Source: an uncultured Flavobacteriales bacterium
GTDB taxonomy: Bacteria; Bacteroidota; Bacteroidia; Flavobacteriales; BACL11
NCBI GenBank assembly: GCA_950069165.1
Contig: CATMIT010000021.1
Span: 1 to 18,961 of the forward strand
Length of the DNA stretch: 18,961 nt
Reading direction: 5' to 3'
The notes under the pieces are model-generated. The model saw nothing but the letters and a program-made list of their open reading frames with translations. It made no database searches and was not told the origin of the DNA. This document shows, piece after piece, positions 7,043 through 14,886 of this stretch (its first letter is position 1; every line of letters starts with the position of its first letter). The translations under genes and the position numbers were made by a program.

Positions 7043-8113
7043 TTATTCAAACCCTAAATTACTGTATTCAATAGCAAGTCCTTTTGCAGTAGCAACAGTA
7101 AATAGCATAATTTCAGCTTTATTAAATCTACAGCTAAATAATCCTATACCATTGTTGATATTCGAAAAAACAGGCCGTTCTTGCACAATACCTTCAAATG
7201 GCTCATTTACCGCCATATAAGTATATAAATCTTCACTACCAACTGTATATTTCAGCTCCATATAAGCAAGATTTCTATAGTTTATCTCATTTTGCATGGC
7301 TGGCATATTTGCTGAAATGAAATTTACAAATGCATCACCATCAAATGTATAATGCATGTCTATACTTCCATCATAATGTATTGTGGGCTGAACCCAATCA
7401 AGATATTCTAATGTATTTGTTCCATCATTATAATACTCCCAATAATAAATTCTAGCTATGATCTGATAAATATAACCATTTTTGGAGTGGTTCCATTTAA
7501 CTGTAGTTGTAACCTTCTCGTATGGTGCAGTAGCATTTGGATTTAGCACATCCGTACTATAAAACCCCATCTTCATTAAGGAATTATTATCTAGTGTAAG
7601 TCCATTTATCAGATTGGTTTTTGCCCACACCTGTTTCCCAGATTTCTTATTTACAATAGATAAGATATAATCTTTTTCATCCGCATTATTTGTAAGAAAG
7701 AAATTGCTTGGAGTAGTGTAAATAATATTTTCATCAGTAGCAAAAAGCCCATCTTCTTTTTCTAAAATGGTATCTCTAAGTATTATGGAATCTTTTAGTT
7801 TATACAACTCTCCGTAAAACTCTAAATAAGAAAAAAGTGTGTCAAAAGAATTATATACATTCTCAGCTTTATATATTTTTACTTCCAAATCTTCAGGATT
7901 ATAATTAACCGAATCGGAAATAGAAGCCATTTGCATTGCATCCCCCTCTCCTAAATAGGCTTTATTTATCTTTATATATTGTTGCGTTTTGCTCTGGTCC
8001 AAAAGACCATATACTACCATTACTTCTTTCCAATCAGCATTTACTTCAAAATCGGTTTCACATGCCATAAAAAGCATGCTTATAAGTAAAAGAAAAATTG
8101 CTATTTTTTTCAT
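7043..8113 (-). CDS. Lipoprotein of unknown function, Bacteroidota type
   Basis: I do not recognise a named family with certainty. The likely product is 356 residues from the ATG at 8113, where MKKIAIFLLLISMLFMAC is a lipoprotein signal with lipidated C18. The frame stays open upstream to 8296, but those residues are low in signal-like character, overlap the divergent gene and should be left out. The mature protein has a beta-rich, acidic composition. A segment after the lipid anchor (EVMVVYGLLDQSKTQQYIKI) resembles the start of Bacteroidota DUF4249-type lipoproteins, but this is only a weak impression. It probably sits in the outer membrane or at the surface. The gene is divergent from the SPOR-like gene and lies upstream of dnaK in the same direction, separated by dnaK's own promoter. 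Confidence 0.82.
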   Translation of the reverse strand: MKKIAIFLLLISMLFMACETDFEVNADWKEVMVVYGLLDQSKTQQYIKINKAYLGEGDAMQMASISDSVNYNPEDLEVKIYKAENVYNSFDTLFSYLEFYGELYKLKDSIILRDTILEKEDGLFATDENIIYTTPSNFFLTNNADEKDYILSIVNKKSGKQVWAKTNLINGLTLDNNSLMKMGFYSTDVLNPNATAPYEKVTTTVKWNHSKNGYIYQIIARIYYWEYYNDGTNTLEYLDWVQPTIHYDGSIDMHYTFDGDAFVNFISANMPAMQNEINYRNLAYMELKYTVGSEDLYTYMAVNEPFEGIVQERPVFSNINNGIGLFSCRFNKAEIMLFTVATAKGLAIEYSNLGFE

Positions 8114-8118
8114 GTCGG

Positions 8119-8126
8119 CAAAGTTA
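8119..8126 (-). promoter_or_regulatory. Putative -7 box (TAACTTTG) for the lipoprotein gene
   Basis: The minus strand matches TAnnTTTG and ends only five bases before the ATG at 8113. If it is functional, the transcript would be leaderless or nearly so. There is no well-spaced -33 element. Confidence 0.3.
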
Positions 8127-8159
8127 TTTATTTTAGTCAAATTGTAAAGACAATATTTG

Positions 8160-8167
8160 TAAATTTG
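8160..8167 (+). promoter_or_regulatory. Putative -7 box (TAAATTTG) for the SPOR-panB-rlu operon
   Basis: It is an exact TAnnTTTG match, 28 bases before the ATG at 8196, implying a leader of roughly 20 bases. A TTG at 8142-8144 is a possible -33 element, but the spacer is short (15 bases). Confidence 0.45.
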
Positions 8168-8195
8168 CCGCAACACATTAAATCTTAAAATTATT

Positions 8196-8600
8196 ATGAA
8201 AAAAAATCTTTGCTTTTTTGTTGTAAGTATTTTACTTTCAATGAATTCAAACGCACAAGATATTACGACCGACTCAGTGGCTATTTTAGATTCCATCAGA
8301 AATGCAGGAACAAGAGTGCAAATTCGATATGTCCCAAAACCAAAAGAAAAACCAAAACCAAAGGAATTTTATAGTGTGCAATTAGCAGCATTTATTGCAG
8401 AAATTCCAACTTCTCAATTTGGAAAAGCAGAAAATGTATATCATATTGTAAATGAAGAGGAAATTTATGTTTACCTATCAGGAGAATTTGAAACCCTAAA
8501 TGATGCCGTAATAGAAAAATACAAACTTGCCAAAAAGGGACAAAGTAGTATTTATGTAGTAAAAGTAATAGATAATAGAAAAATAGTATTAGTAGAATAA
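8196..8600 (+). CDS. Secreted SPOR-like domain protein
   Basis: This 134-residue protein has a signal peptide (MKKNLCFFVVSILLSMNSNA-Q, cleavage near residue 20) and a short Lys-Pro-rich linker (KPKEKPKPKE, about 48-57). A C-terminal domain follows, with FYSVQLAAF at about 58-66 and AVIEKYKLAKKGQSSIYVVKVIDNRKIV near the end. This strand-helix-strand pattern (SVQ-AAF, then a G-F and KG-KV unit) resembles SPOR domains, which bind septal peptidoglycan stripped of stem peptides. The match is by eye and is not strong. The gene overlaps panB by one base (TAATG), so translation is probably coupled, although no functional link to pantothenate is evident. Confidence 0.72.
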   Translation: MKKNLCFFVVSILLSMNSNAQDITTDSVAILDSIRNAGTRVQIRYVPKPKEKPKPKEFYSVQLAAFIAEIPTSQFGKAENVYHIVNEEEIYVYLSGEFETLNDAVIEKYKLAKKGQSSIYVVKVIDNRKIVLVE

Positions 8601-9418
8601 TGTCAGTAGCAAAAAAAGATTACAAAAAAGTAACCACCAACACTTTAGCTGAAATGAAGCAAAATGGAGAGAAAATCTCCATGCTTACGGCTTACGATTA
8701 TACCCTTGCCAAAATTATTGATGGTGCAGGAATTGATGTTATCTTGGTTGGCGATTCAGCATCCAATGTAATGGCAGGACACGAAACTACATTACCTATC
8801 ACCCTTGATCAGATGATTTATCATGCATCCTCAGTGGTAAGAGGAATTAACAGAGCTTTGGTAGTTGTGGATATGCCTTTTGGTTCTTACCAAGGTAATT
8901 CCTTAGAAGCCCTTTCATCAGCCATAAAAATAATGAAGGAAAGTGGCGGGCATTCTGTAAAACTAGAAGGAGGAAGTGAGATAATTGAATCCATTGAAAG
9001 AATACTGACTGCAGGAATTCCTGTAATGGGGCACTTAGGCCTAACCCCACAATCCATTTACAAATTCGGAACTTATACCGTAAGAGCAAAGGAAGAAGTA
9101 GAAGCAGAAAAATTATTAGCTGATGCCAAATTATTGGAAGAAGCAGGTTGTTTTGCTATAGTACTAGAAAAAGTACCTGCTCAATTGGCTCAGAAAGTAG
9201 CAGAAAGCATCAACATTCCTGTTATTGGAATTGGAGCTGGAGCTGGAGTTGACGGACAAGTACTTGTATTGCACGATATGTTAGGAATGACACACGAGTT
9301 TAACCCTAGGTTTTTAAGAAGATACCTCAACCTTGCTGATGATATTACAGGAGCCGTTCAAAATTATGTAACGGATGTAAAATCCAAAGATTTCCCCAAC
9401 AAAAAGGAACAATATTAA
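8600..9418 (+). CDS. panB: 3-methyl-2-oxobutanoate hydroxymethyltransferase (ketopantoate hydroxymethyltransferase)
   Basis: This 272-residue cytoplasmic enzyme transfers a hydroxymethyl group from 5,10-methylene-tetrahydrofolate to 2-oxoisovalerate, giving ketopantoate, the first step of pantothenate and coenzyme A synthesis. Typical features in order: MLTAYDYTLAKIIDGAGIDV, VGDSASNVMAGHETTLPITL (metal-binding Asp), MPFGSYQ, VKLEGG, GHLGLTPQSI (about 138-147) and IPVIGIGAGAGVDGQVLVLHDMLG near the C-terminus. The length is usual for the family. The ATG overlaps the preceding stop codon by one base, and the next gene starts directly after its own stop, so it is the middle gene of an operon. No other pan gene is in the window. 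Confidence 0.98.
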   Translation: MSVAKKDYKKVTTNTLAEMKQNGEKISMLTAYDYTLAKIIDGAGIDVILVGDSASNVMAGHETTLPITLDQMIYHASSVVRGINRALVVVDMPFGSYQGNSLEALSSAIKIMKESGGHSVKLEGGSEIIESIERILTAGIPVMGHLGLTPQSIYKFGTYTVRAKEEVEAEKLLADAKLLEEAGCFAIVLEKVPAQLAQKVAESINIPVIGIGAGAGVDGQVLVLHDMLGMTHEFNPRFLRRYLNLADDITGAVQNYVTDVKSKDFPNKKEQY

Positions 9419-10081
9419 ATGTTGATAATTCTTTATGAGGACAACCACCTCATTGCTATCAATAAAAAATCAGGCGATATAGTACAAGGCGATAAAACAG
9501 GAGATGCTCCCCTCTCAGATTTTGTAAAGGCTTATATCAAAAAGAAATACCAAAAGCCGGGCGAAGTATTTTTAGGCACTATCCATAGGTTGGACCGCCC
9601 TACTTCAGGAATTGTATTATATGCCCGAACAAGCAAAGCTCTCAGTAGAATGAATGAGCAATTCCGAGAAAAGCAAGTACAAAAAACCTATTGGGCAGTA
9701 GTGGATAATGCGCCAGCCAATAGTTCAGGAACGCTTGATAATTATTTACAGAAAAACCAAAAGCAAAATAAATCCTTTGTAACAAAAGGAGACAATGGAA
9801 AACATGCGGTATTGGATTATAAACTACTTAAAAAATTAGATAATTTTTACTTTTTGGAAATAAAGCCAAAAACAGGCAGACATCATCAAATAAGAGTGCA
9901 ATTGGCCCATATTGGCTGCATAATAAAAGGCGATTTAAAGTATGGCGCCAAAAGAAGCAATAAGGATGCTAGTATTCATTTACTCGCTCAAAAATTAACA
10001 TTTACACACCCAGTAAAAAAAGAAGAAATTACTATTGTAGCCCCTGCCCCTAAGGATAGCGTTTGGGAGGCTTGTAACTAA
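9419..10081 (+). CDS. RluA-family RNA pseudouridine synthase
   Basis: This 220-residue protein makes pseudouridine in rRNA or tRNA. The catalytic motif is G-T-I-H-R-L-D59-R-P-T-S-G, with D59 as the nucleophile. Other family blocks are LYEDNHLIAINKKSGDIVQGD at the start, KTYWAVV (about 94-100) and LKPKTGRHHQIRVQL-like EIKPKTGRHHQIRVQLAHIG, with HPV near the end. There is no N-terminal S4 domain, which is usual for the short RluA-type proteins of Bacteroidota, so the modified position cannot be told. The ATG follows the panB stop with no gap. The stop codon overlaps that of priA on the other strand, so the two genes converge without room for a terminator. Confidence 0.94.
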   Translation: MLIILYEDNHLIAINKKSGDIVQGDKTGDAPLSDFVKAYIKKKYQKPGEVFLGTIHRLDRPTSGIVLYARTSKALSRMNEQFREKQVQKTYWAVVDNAPANSSGTLDNYLQKNQKQNKSFVTKGDNGKHAVLDYKLLKKLDNFYFLEIKPKTGRHHQIRVQLAHIGCIIKGDLKYGAKRSNKDASIHLLAQKLTFTHPVKKEEITIVAPAPKDSVWEACN

Positions 10082-12510
10082 ACCGGATCTACATCCAAAA
10101 TAATACGCACCGAGCGAAAATCCTTCTGCTCTTGTAAATTTTCAATTATAGTAGCTATAATAGTTTTGGCTTTTTTCACAGATGCCTTTTGCTCTATTTT
10201 TAGTAAAATATCTTTATGATAATAATTCCTAATTCTAGAAATAGCAGGGTATTCTGGACCTAAAACTCTACTACCAAAACTTTTACGCAATTGGGCAGCC
10301 AACTGATTAGATGCAATATCCAATCGGTTTTTATCTTTATGTTTTAAGGTAATGGCTATCAATCTGCTAAAAGGTGGGTAGTTAAATATTTTTCGTTCAG
10401 CAATTTGCTCAGTATAGAATTGCTTGAAATCGTGCGACCTTAAAAGTTGAATTACGCCATGGGTTTCATCATAGGTTTGCAGTAAAACTTTTCCTTGTTT
10501 TCCTTTCCGCCCTGCTCTGCCCGCCACTTGCATCATCAATTGGAACGCCCTTTCGTAAGCCCTAAAATCAGGATAATGCAACATATTATCTGCATTGAGA
10601 ATGCCGACCACCGTCACATTGTCAAAATCCAAACCTTTAGTTACCATTTGTGTGCCCACCAAAATATCAATTCTACCTTGTTCAAAATCTCGAATAATTT
10701 CCTGATGGGCATATTTTTTTCTGGTGGTATCATAGTCCATCCTGCTGATAGTTGCATCAGGCAATAAAGCGTTTAAACTCTCCTGAATTTGCTCGGTTCC
10801 AAATCCTTTACTGCAAAAATCGGTGGCACTACAAGAGGTGCAAACTTTTGGTATATTTTCTGCATATCCACAATAATGGCACTTTATTTGATTTTGCCAT
10901 TTATGGTAGGTTAAACTCACATCACAATGCTTGCAGTTTGGCGTAAATGCACAAACCGAGCAACTCAAAACGGGCGAATACCCTCTCCTATTCTGGAAAA
11001 GAATTACTTGTTTTCCATTAGCAATAGTATCCTTTATTTCATTTAGTAATTCTGGCGAAAATTGAGCTTGCATTTGTTTTTTTAGATGTGCTTTCCGAAT
11101 ATCAATACATTCTATTTTAGGGAGTTCTATCCCTTTATAGCGGCTGTTTAATTCTACCAAATGATACTTTCCTTCTTTGGCGTTATAACAAGATTCCAAA
11201 GCGGGAGTTGCTGAGCCCAAAAGCAAATACGAATCATGAATATTTGCCAAATAGATTGCTGCATCTCTGGCATGATATCTTGGTGCTGGTTGGTGCTGTT
11301 TGTAGGAAGGATCGTGTTCCTCATCCACGACAATAAGTCCTAAATTATCAAAAGGTAAAAAAAGTGCTGAACGAGCCCCCAACATAATTGGATATTGCGC
11401 CTTTTTTTTATCTTTTTCTTGCACTGCTTTCCAAACCTCTACTCTTTCGGAATTATTTAGGTGAGAGTGCGTCACGCCCACTTTATTGCCAAAATGTTTT
11501 CTGAGACGATTAATGATTTGTGTGGTAAGTGCAATTTCAGGCAGAAGATAAAGCACTTGCCTTCCTTTTACCAATTGCTCCTCTATTAATTTGATGTAAA
11601 CCTCCGTTTTCCCTGATGATGTTACTCCATGAAAAAGGCAAACTTTTTTATCTTTAAAACCTTCTTTTATTTGGCTGTATGCTTTTTGTTGGGGGATTGT
11701 CAAATCTTTTGATGGTTCTGTTTTTTTATAGTCGTTTAAAAGGCGGCTAATGCTTTGTATTTCTATTTTTAACACTCCTTTTTTCACCAAAGCATCCAAT
11801 ACGCCTCTGCTTACTTTTGCTTTTTTAAGTAAATCTGGCACCTTCCATTTTTTCTTTGGAAATCTGATTTTTAAATCGATGAAATGTGTGAGTAATTGCT
11901 TTTGTTTTTCTGTCAATTTTATCTCCAAATTACTTTCGTCCAACTCTACAATTCGAATACTTTTTTCTTTATACTCCTCATGCAATTCTTCTTTTATGAG
12001 CACAATTTCTTTACGAATCATTTCATTGATAATGGCAAAAACACTTTTATTATTTGTTAGTAAAATAATATCTTGAATTAACAATTCATCTTGGTGTAAA
12101 AGTGCATTTACAATGGCAGATTCGTTTTCTAATAAACCTTCCAAATCCCCATCAAAATCTGGGTGAATAATCACCTTGGATTCACTTGCTAATTTGAAAG
12201 AAGAAGGTAAAGCGGCATTCATCACATCCCCCAAATTACACATGTAGTATTTAGCTATCCACTCCCAAAACTGCAACTGCTTCTTATTTACTATTGGCGC
12301 TTCATCCAAAATAGCTAAAAGCTCTTTCGCATCATATTCTTTTGGCTTTTCATTATGAATTTTGAGTACTATTGCTGTATATAATTTTCTACTTCCAAAC
12401 TGAACCACCACCCTTTGTCCAATTGTCAAATCAGCATCAGAAGGCACAACATAAGTAAAACTTCCTTTTACAGGAAGTGGTAAAATTACATCTGCAAAAA
12501 TTTGATCCAT
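10078..12510 (-). CDS. priA: Primosomal protein N' (replication restart helicase)
   Basis: This 810-residue SF2-type 3'-5' DNA helicase restarts collapsed replication forks and loads the replicative helicase. The N-terminal DNA-binding region (FADVILPLPVKGSFTYVVP) recognises the fork. The helicase core has Walker A G-V-T-S-S-G-K-T at 295-302 and DEEH at 396-399. The strand-separation zinc module between the helicase lobes has eight Cys from C517 (CSVC, CKHC, CHYC, CTSC). The second lobe shows GTEQIQESL, VGTQMVTKGLDFDNV and QVAGRAGRKGKQGKV. It is full length for the family. A TACTTTTG box at 12563-12570 may be its promoter. Its stop overlaps the convergent pseudouridine synthase by three bases. 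Confidence 0.98.
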   Translation of the reverse strand: MDQIFADVILPLPVKGSFTYVVPSDADLTIGQRVVVQFGSRKLYTAIVLKIHNEKPKEYDAKELLAILDEAPIVNKKQLQFWEWIAKYYMCNLGDVMNAALPSSFKLASESKVIIHPDFDGDLEGLLENESAIVNALLHQDELLIQDIILLTNNKSVFAIINEMIRKEIVLIKEELHEEYKEKSIRIVELDESNLEIKLTEKQKQLLTHFIDLKIRFPKKKWKVPDLLKKAKVSRGVLDALVKKGVLKIEIQSISRLLNDYKKTEPSKDLTIPQQKAYSQIKEGFKDKKVCLFHGVTSSGKTEVYIKLIEEQLVKGRQVLYLLPEIALTTQIINRLRKHFGNKVGVTHSHLNNSERVEVWKAVQEKDKKKAQYPIMLGARSALFLPFDNLGLIVVDEEHDPSYKQHQPAPRYHARDAAIYLANIHDSYLLLGSATPALESCYNAKEGKYHLVELNSRYKGIELPKIECIDIRKAHLKKQMQAQFSPELLNEIKDTIANGKQVILFQNRRGYSPVLSCSVCAFTPNCKHCDVSLTYHKWQNQIKCHYCGYAENIPKVCTSCSATDFCSKGFGTEQIQESLNALLPDATISRMDYDTTRKKYAHQEIIRDFEQGRIDILVGTQMVTKGLDFDNVTVVGILNADNMLHYPDFRAYERAFQLMMQVAGRAGRKGKQGKVLLQTYDETHGVIQLLRSHDFKQFYTEQIAERKIFNYPPFSRLIAITLKHKDKNRLDIASNQLAAQLRKSFGSRVLGPEYPAISRIRNYYHKDILLKIEQKASVKKAKTIIATIIENLQEQKDFRSVRIILDVDPV

Positions 12511-12518
12511 TCTTACGA

Positions 12519-12584
12519 TTAGATTTTAGTAATTAATATTGAGACATTAGATAAATAAATTTCAAAAGTAAGTCTAAAATCTAA
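12519..12584. repeat. 11-bp inverted repeat in the rlmH-priA gap
   Basis: TTAGATTTTAG at 12519-12529 is perfectly complementary to CTAAAATCTAA at 12574-12584, across a 44-base spacer. Further imperfect ATCTAA/TAGAT units surround it. The spacing is too wide and the ends too A/T-rich for a standard terminator. It may be an intergenic repeat unit or a chance product of low GC. Confidence 0.4.
12563..12570 (-). promoter_or_regulatory. Putative -7 box (TACTTTTG) for priA
   Basis: It matches TAnnTTTG on the minus strand, about 52 bases before the priA ATG, inside the spacer of the inverted repeat. There is no clear -33 element. Confidence 0.28.
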
Positions 12585-12606
12585 CATCTATTATCTCATT
12601 TCTATA

Positions 12607-13079
12607 TTATTCATGATGATAAGGTTCATTTCTTAAACTGGTATAAGCTCGGTAGAGTTGCTCCACAAAAAACAGGCGAACCATTTGGTGTGAGAAAGTC
12701 ATTTTGGAAAGAGAAAGTTGTTCATTAGCTCTTTTAAAAATTTCATCCGAAACACCATAAGCCCCTCCCACCATAAAAACCAATCTTTTTTTGCCACTTA
12801 GCATCCAGTTTTGCAGTTTTTTAGCAAAACCTAAGGAAGTGAAGATTTTTCCTTTATCGTCCAAAAGAAGCAAATAATCAGCATTTTGCAATTGCTTTAA
12901 AATAAGTTCTACCTCTTTTTTTAGCAATTCTGACTTTGAGAAATTCTTGGCATTTTTTATGTTTGGAATTTCCACTATTTCAAATGGAGTATAGTGTTTC
13001 AATCTCTTTTGAAACTGAAAAATCCCCTCCACCAAATACTTTTCGTTTGTCTTTCAATAGTAAGCAATACAATCTTCAT
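12607..13079 (-). pseudogene. rlmH: rlmH (23S rRNA pseudouridine-1915 N3-methyltransferase), one-base deletion near the 5' end
   Basis: The SPOUT-family enzyme methylates pseudouridine 1915 in helix 69 of 23S rRNA, using S-adenosylmethionine. The intact C-terminal part runs from 13035 (Leu-Val-Glu-Gly...) to 12607. It holds LKHYTPFEIVEIPN, the SAM-binding MVGGAYGVSDEIFKRA and the family's C-terminal RNEPYHHE. A natural ATG at 13079 reads MKIVLLTI and then shifts out of frame at about 13054-13055, where ATT-GAAAG stands instead of ATT-GGNAAG. Adding one base gives MKIVLLTI-GKTNEKYLVEG and a 157-residue protein, the normal length. The frame containing the body has a stop at 13054-13056, so as given only a TTG-started fragment (13035, 142 residues) could be made. 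This is a sequencing error or real decay. The gene is divergent from nadC. Confidence 0.88.
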
Positions 13080-13085
13080 TTTTTG

Positions 13086-13093
13086 TATTTTTG
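13086..13093 (+). promoter_or_regulatory. Putative -7 box (TATTTTTG) for nadC
   Basis: It matches TAnnTTTG, 22 bases before the preferred TTG start at 13115, giving a leader of about 15 bases. There is no good -33 element. Confidence 0.35.
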
Positions 13094-13114
13094 GCGAAAT
13101 TAACGATTTGTATT

Positions 13115-13960
13115 TTGACTAAACAGGAGGATTTGAAAAAGTTCATAACTAATGCCTTAAAAGAGGATGTGGGAGATGGCGATCATAGTTCTCTTTCTTG
13201 TATTTCTTCTAATGCAAAAAATAAAGCACATCTACTTATAAAAGATAATGGTGTTATTGCGGGAATAGAACTAGCTAAAATGATATTTAAAGAAGTGGAT
13301 GCTACTTTAAAAGTGGAGCAACTGCTAAATGATGGCGATAAAGTAAAATTTGGCGATATTGCTTTTAGTGTTAGCGGTGATTCTATTTCGATTCTGACTG
13401 GGGAACGATTGGTACTCAATTGCATGCAACTAATGAGTGCAATTGCTACAAAAACTGCTTTTCTTAACTCTTTAATCTCTGATACAAATTGTAAATTATT
13501 AGACACAAGAAAAACCATTCCACTAAATCGGATAATTCAAAAATGGGCAGTAAAAATTGGAGGGGGAGAAAATCATAGATTCGGTCTTTATGATATGATA
13601 ATGATAAAAGACAATCATATCGATTTTGCTGGGGGGATTACAAATGCTATTGAAAAATGTAAGAGCTACTTAAAAGAAAAAAATAAAAATTTAGATATTA
13701 TTGTAGAAGCAAGAAACTTAGAGGAAGTGCAGAAAATACTAGATGCAAGAGGAGTAAAACGAATTCTGCTTGATAATTTTGATTTTGAAACCACCAAAAA
13801 GGCGGTTGCAATAATTGGTAAAAGTTGCGAAACAGAATCATCAGGAGGAATAACAACACAAACCATTGTAGAATATGCAAAATGCAGAGTAGATTATATT
13901 TCGGTGGGCGCACTCACCCATACAATTGAAAATTTTGATTTAAGTTTGAAGGCGATATGA
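13115..13960 (+). CDS. nadC: Nicotinate-nucleotide diphosphorylase (quinolinate phosphoribosyltransferase)
   Basis: This enzyme condenses quinolinate with PRPP, with loss of CO2, to give nicotinate mononucleotide, a step of de novo NAD synthesis. No ATG fits the N-terminus. The best start is TTG at 13115 (TKQEDLKKFITNALKEDVGDGD, 281 residues), which matches the usual beginning. A TTG at 13091 would add eight residues and leave no room after the -7 box. Family blocks are ALKEDVGDGDHSS, LTGERLVLNCMQLMSAIAT, DTRKTIPLNRIIQKWAVKIGG, GENHRFGLYDMIMIKDNHI and VEARNLEEVQKILD, with E-S-S-G-G-I near the C-terminus. The product-binding Arg, Lys and His residues are present. The gene overlaps the following membrane protein by four bases (ATGA) and is divergent from rlmH, 36 bases start to start. 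Confidence 0.95.
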   Translation: MTKQEDLKKFITNALKEDVGDGDHSSLSCISSNAKNKAHLLIKDNGVIAGIELAKMIFKEVDATLKVEQLLNDGDKVKFGDIAFSVSGDSISILTGERLVLNCMQLMSAIATKTAFLNSLISDTNCKLLDTRKTIPLNRIIQKWAVKIGGGENHRFGLYDMIMIKDNHIDFAGGITNAIEKCKSYLKEKNKNLDIIVEARNLEEVQKILDARGVKRILLDNFDFETTKKAVAIIGKSCETESSGGITTQTIVEYAKCRVDYISVGALTHTIENFDLSLKAI

Positions 13961-14853
13961 AAGAAAATTTTATCATCCAATTAACAAGACGAATAAAACC
14001 GATTGGTTTTACTGGATTGAGCTTATATGATGTAGCTATTTTCTTCTGGAAAGGATTGATGGAAGGAGCTATTACTACAAGAGCGTCCTCTTTGGCTTTT
14101 AATTTTTTCTTGGCATTTTTCCCTTCTATTATTGTGTTTTTTACCCTCATTCCTTACATCCCCATAGCTGGTTTGCAAGAAACATTGATGGAATTATTGG
14201 CAGTTGTTTTACCTCCATCTACCAATGAAATTACTTTCCAAACCTTGGAAGACATTATTAGTAATCCAAGAGGAGGACTACTTTCTGTTGGTTTTATTTT
14301 AGCTCTCTATTTTTCTACAAATGGAATAAATTCCCTCATTGAAGCTTTTAATTCTTCTTATCATATTAGAGAGATTCGCCCACTTATTCAGCAAAGAATT
14401 TTATCCTTAGGATTAACACTTCTTCTATCTATCATGCTGATAATTGCCATAGGACTAATTATTTTTGGTACAGTTGTTGTAAATTATTTGGTTAGTTCTG
14501 AAATAATATCAACTGGTGCAGCTGATTTAATTATCTATGGTAAATGGTTTGTTATGCTTGCCATGCTCTTTTTCGGAATATCCATTTTATTTCATTTGGG
14601 TCCAGCCCTGAAAAGCAAATGGAAACTCTTTACGCCTGGAAGTATTTTTGCAACTATTTTTATCATTATTACTTCCATTGGATTTAATTATTACATCAAT
14701 CATTTCTCGCAATACAACAAGATTTACGGCTCTATCGGCACTTTAATGATAATTCTACTTTGGATGTATTTTAACTCCATTATTCTTCTTACAGGTTTCG
14801 AACTAAATGCCAGCATTTCAAATGCCAAACAAAAAAGCAAAAATTCCGAATAA
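13957..14853 (+). CDS. YihY/BrkB-family inner-membrane protein
   Basis: This 298-residue integral membrane protein has about six hydrophobic segments. They lie at roughly 48-72 (FNFFLAFFPSIIVFFTLIPYI), 107-125 (GGLLSVGFILALYFSTNG), 148-175 (LTLLLSIMLIIAIGLIIFG), 188-210, 230-250 and 262-285. The N-terminal block SLAFNFFLAFFPSI and the central GILLYFSTNG-like LALYFSTNGINSLIEAFNSSY are typical of the YihY/UPF0761 family. The name ribonuclease BN given to this family in the past is wrong for it; its function is unsettled. Its start overlaps the nadC stop (ATGA), so the two are translated together. A short cytoplasmic tail (NAKQKSKNSE) ends the protein. Confidence 0.9.
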   Translation: MKENFIIQLTRRIKPIGFTGLSLYDVAIFFWKGLMEGAITTRASSLAFNFFLAFFPSIIVFFTLIPYIPIAGLQETLMELLAVVLPPSTNEITFQTLEDIISNPRGGLLSVGFILALYFSTNGINSLIEAFNSSYHIREIRPLIQQRILSLGLTLLLSIMLIIAIGLIIFGTVVVNYLVSSEIISTGAADLIIYGKWFVMLAMLFFGISILFHLGPALKSKWKLFTPGSIFATIFIIITSIGFNYYINHFSQYNKIYGSIGTLMIILLWMYFNSIILLTGFELNASISNAKQKSKNSE

Positions 14854-14886
14854 GAGTTGTAAATTCGCAACCCAAAATATTTTATT

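Noticed and set aside
8114..8296. Extended N-terminus of the lipoprotein gene
   Set aside because: The extra 61 residues precede a clear lipoprotein signal and overlap the divergent SPOR-like gene and both promoters.
8847..9089. 80-residue open frame on the minus strand within panB
   Set aside because: It is a shadow of the conserved panB frame and shows no domain.
13046..13060. Programmed -1 frameshift in rlmH
   Set aside because: There is no X-XXY-YYZ slippery heptamer or downstream structure, and recoding would put Glu in place of the expected Gly; an indel fits better.
13091..13114. Upstream TTG start for nadC
   Set aside because: It would add eight residues (AKLTICI region) absent from the family's usual N-terminus and would overlap the -7 box; TTG at 13115 fits better.
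13183..13518. 111-residue open frame on the minus strand within nadC
   Set aside because: It is antisense to conserved nadC motifs, and no recognisable domain or start context was found.
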